DNA of 64,000 nucleotides from CAYMGM01 sp964390005 (GTDB lineage Bacteria; Pseudomonadota; Alphaproteobacteria; UBA9219), in the NCBI GenBank assembly GCA_964390005.1, contig CAYMGM010000001.1:62001-126000 (forward strand), read 5' to 3'. The notes beneath the pieces are model-generated. The model saw only the letters and a program-made list of their open reading frames with translations. It did no database searches and was not told the origin of the DNA. Position numbers and translations under genes: made by a program. Each line of letters starts with the position of its first letter. The stretch's first letter is position 1. Of the stretch, positions 62,484-64,000 are shown in pieces.

Positions 62484-63520
62484 TGGCCAAGACAACGACC
62501 AAACCGGCAGGGGCCACCAAAGCCAAGAAAGCGGCAACGAAAGCCCCCAAAGCGCCCGCCAAAGCATCCGTTAAGGTGCGCACCGCGTCTTCAAAACCGC
62601 CGCAGAAAGCCGCCAAGCCTTCCAAGGCGGGGCTGACGCTGGGGCCCGTTCTTTTCAATTGGTCGCCCGAGGTCTGGCGCGATTATTATTTTCGCGTGGC
62701 CGACGAAGCGCCTGTCGATACGGTTTATGTGGGCGAAGTTGTTTGCTCTAAGCGTGAGCCTTTTTTCGAGCCCCACCGCCAAGCCGTGATCGAGCGTTTG
62801 CAGCGGGCGGGCAAAACGGTTGTTTTGTCGTCGCTGGCGCTGATGACGACCGAGCGTGAGATCCAAAGCCTTCAAGAAGCGGCGGCGTCGGGCCTGTTGG
62901 TCGAGGCCAACGATGTGGCCGCGCTTTCGGTCTTGGCGGGGCGTCCCTTTGTTGTGGGGCCCTTTATCAATGTTCTGAACGAGGGCGCGCGCGATTTTAT
63001 GACGCGGCAAGGGGCTGTGCGTATTGTCGTGCCGGTTGAGATCACGCAAAGCGCTGTCGCGCTGCTAGCCCAAGGGGCCAAGACCCCGCCGATTGAGATG
63101 CAGGTTTTTGGCCGTCAGCCGCTGGCGGTGTCGATGCGCTGCTATCATTCGCGGGCGCAGGGGCGCGACAAGGATCACTGCCGTTTGGCCTGTGCCGCCG
63201 ATGCCGACGGCCTTTCGATCGAGACGATGGATGGCCAGCCTATTTTGGCGGTCAATGGCACCTCGGTCCTGTCGCAAGGCTATGTGTTGCTGTTGGATGA
63301 AATGCTTGCCCTTCAAAAACAAGGTGTTAGCTATTTCCGTTTGATGCCGCATACCCAAGATATGGTCCAAATTGCGACGCTGTTTCGCGCCGTTTTGGAT
63401 GGCAAGGAATCGCCCGATTCGGCGCAGGAAAAACTGCGCCTGATCGTTCCAAATGTTCCTTTTATCAATGGCTTTATGCATACAGCGGCAGGCATGCGCT
63501 GGGTCGATCGGGCCTCATAA
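62483..63520 (+). CDS. ubiV: Ubiquinone hydroxylation protein UbiV with a Lys/Ala-rich N-terminal tail
   Basis: A 345-residue U32-family protein. The core begins near residue 52 (LTLGPVLFNWSPEVWRDYY), and the four cluster Cys are visible at 88 (EVVCSKREPF), 220, 233 and 237 (SMRCYHSRAQ, HCRLAC), the same 13 and 4 spacing as E. coli UbiV. Residues 1-50 are Lys/Ala/Pro/Thr-rich repeats like the tail of the hydrogenase large subunit. No alternative start lies between the tail and the core, so it is probably made. The TAATG overlap with ubiU sets the start. A stem-loop overlaps the stop. Confidence 0.88.
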   Translation: MAKTTTKPAGATKAKKAATKAPKAPAKASVKVRTASSKPPQKAAKPSKAGLTLGPVLFNWSPEVWRDYYFRVADEAPVDTVYVGEVVCSKREPFFEPHRQAVIERLQRAGKTVVLSSLALMTTEREIQSLQEAAASGLLVEANDVAALSVLAGRPFVVGPFINVLNEGARDFMTRQGAVRIVVPVEITQSAVALLAQGAKTPPIEMQVFGRQPLAVSMRCYHSRAQGRDKDHCRLACAADADGLSIETMDGQPILAVNGTSVLSQGYVLLLDEMLALQKQGVSYFRLMPHTQDMVQIATLFRAVLDGKESPDSAQEKLRLIVPNVPFINGFMHTAAGMRWVDRAS

Positions 63521-63541
63521 AAGGCCCCTTCGATCCTTTTT
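63506..63541 (+). terminator. Probable terminator of ubiTUV
   Basis: GATCG/CGATC outer pairs and GGCC/GGCC inner pairs (63506-63535, with a CCTT bulge) are followed by CTTTTT. It overlaps the ubiV stop codon. Strength is moderate. Confidence 0.45.
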
Positions 63542-63661
63542 GCACCCGCGAAGAGGACAAACTTATCCCCCTGTTTCACACTATCCACATGGCGACTCGC
63601 ATTCCCTTCCGGGGGGATCTGTGGCATTAATAATCTCCCTTCTGATCCGGGCTCGAATTGA

Positions 63662-63685
63662 ACGCTGTTTTCTTTGAAAAAGCGT
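63662..63685 (+). other. Stem-loop in the intergenic region
   Basis: ACGCT(g)TTTTC, loop TTT, GAAAAAGCGT. Ten base pairs with one bulged G and no T-run; probably structural or an mRNA processing site. Confidence 0.4.
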
Positions 63686-63748
63686 CCAAGGGGAGAGAAA
63701 ATTGGTTAAAGAACGTTACGTTTTCTTAACGTCTCTTTTTGTCTTTTT

Positions 63749-63762
63749 TTGATATGGATCAA
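63749..63762. promoter_or_regulatory. FNR/ANR box
   Basis: TTGATATGGATCAA, a perfect TTGAT-N4-ATCAA palindrome upstream of the right-end gene. The centre is about 64 bases before the inferred transcript start of the promoter at 63784-63813, a position compatible with class I activation. Confidence 0.85.
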
Positions 63763-63783
63763 GTCCGGGTACCATGTTTTGTG

Positions 63784-63813
63784 TTTACATACGACTTGTC
63801 ACCTAGATATAGT
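63784..63813 (+). promoter_or_regulatory. Candidate sigma-70 promoter
   Basis: TTTACA (63784-63789), 18 bases, TATAGT (63808-63813). The match is good but based on hexamers only. It would start the message of the right-end gene about 60 bases before its ATG. Confidence 0.45.
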
Positions 63814-63882
63814 GGGTGATGAAAAAAATCTGTTGCTTCTTTTCCCCTCTCTCTGATTCGAAAACCCCTTGGAGGATGTTCA

Positions 63883-64000
63883 ATGTTGGATAACGCGACC
63901 GCCCGTGTCATTCCCTTCGATTTGCGCTCCGGTTCTTCCGATCGTGCAGCGCAGCAAGACGCGGGTACACGCATCAATTGCTCGCATACTGTCGAAGAAT
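63883..64000 (+). CDS. N-terminal fragment of an unidentified protein
   Basis: The first 39 codons of a gene cut by the window edge, with GGAGG eight bases before the ATG. The visible part is low in hydrophobicity and includes RVIPFDLRS and TRINCSHTV. The upstream FNR box and the Arg-Ile-Asn-Cys stretch would suit a Crp/Fnr-type regulator with an N-terminal Cys cluster, but only one Cys is visible, so this is only a possibility. Confidence 0.5.
   Translation, partial: MLDNATARVIPFDLRSGSSDRAAQQDAGTRINCSHTVEE

Larger units (their letters stand above)
63521..63882. other. Long intergenic region before the last gene
   Basis: About 360 bases without a credible gene. It holds a hairpin with arms ACGCT-TTTTC and GAAAA-AGCGT (63662-63685, one bulged G), a second stem ACGTTA/TAACGT (63713-63732) followed by T-rich DNA, a perfect FNR box (63749-63762) and a promoter-like pair (63784-63813). 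Confidence 0.6.

Overview
The window reads as chromosomal DNA of a free-living, facultatively anaerobic alphaproteobacterium. The markers are CpdR, the order zinc-ribbon protein - ftsE - ftsX - YdcF - plsC, ihfA followed by a MerR-type gene, trpF next to a LapA-domain gene, acpS-lepB-rnc, a DUF6898-like protein, and ubiTUV beside a Crp/Fnr regulator. The lineage cannot be fixed more closely from sequence alone (Rhodospirillales- or Micavibrio-like is a guess). No tRNA, rRNA, insertion sequence, phage gene or CRISPR array was seen. Both ends cut genes: the left end holds the C-terminus of a probable nitronate monooxygenase, the right end the first 39 codons of an unidentified protein.

Layout. 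1-20 kb is mostly core: ihfA, a MerR regulator, HAD phosphatase, BI-1 protein, a large MscS channel, trpF, LapA-domain protein, TauE exporter, cysQ, a 2198-residue membrane-anchored coiled-coil protein with exact 171-residue tandem repeats, mutS, acpS, lepB and rnc. 20.2-34.9 kb is an accessory secretion/pilus locus: an R64/PilN-type lipoprotein secretin, a periplasmic protein with HYDIN-like repeats and a PilP-like end, a GspE/PilQ ATPase, a GspF/PilR platform protein, two bitopic proteins, an odd type IV pilin, a DotA/TraY-like polytopic protein and two unrecognised proteins. 35-36.3 kb has a PadR regulator with a visible operator and a GNAT acetyltransferase. 36.6-41.9 kb is a group 3b [NiFe] hydrogenase operon (beta-gamma-delta-alpha order), a maturation protease and a HypA that lacks its zinc domain. 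41.9-49.8 kb holds galU, cpdR, the ftsEX cluster and plsC. 49.8-57.8 kb holds a SWIM-SNF2 helicase, murJ, a prepilin peptidase (the likely processing enzyme for the pilin 27 kb away), two tandem unknown paralogues and mdh. 58-64 kb holds a fasciclin protein, a Crp/Fnr regulator with extra domains, ubiTUV for oxygen-independent ubiquinone synthesis, and two perfect FNR boxes.

The most interesting points are: (1) the compact locus joining a type IVb pilus/secretin machine to a DotA/TraY-like protein and two novel proteins, with no other dot/icm/tra gene in view; (2) histone H1/AlgP-like Lys/Ala-rich N-terminal tails on cytoplasmic redox enzymes: about 130 residues on the hydrogenase catalytic subunit, about 50 on UbiV and about 20 on the hydrogenase small subunit; (3) the giant repeat coiled-coil protein; (4) the Crp/Fnr protein with a roughly 275-residue N-terminal domain and a Cys-rich tail, divergent from ubiTUV across an FNR box; (5) apparent losses of metal ligands in HypA and UbiU. 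Gene boundaries follow ribosome-binding sites and overlaps where these were visible; product names rest on recognition of motifs and family patterns, not on database searches.
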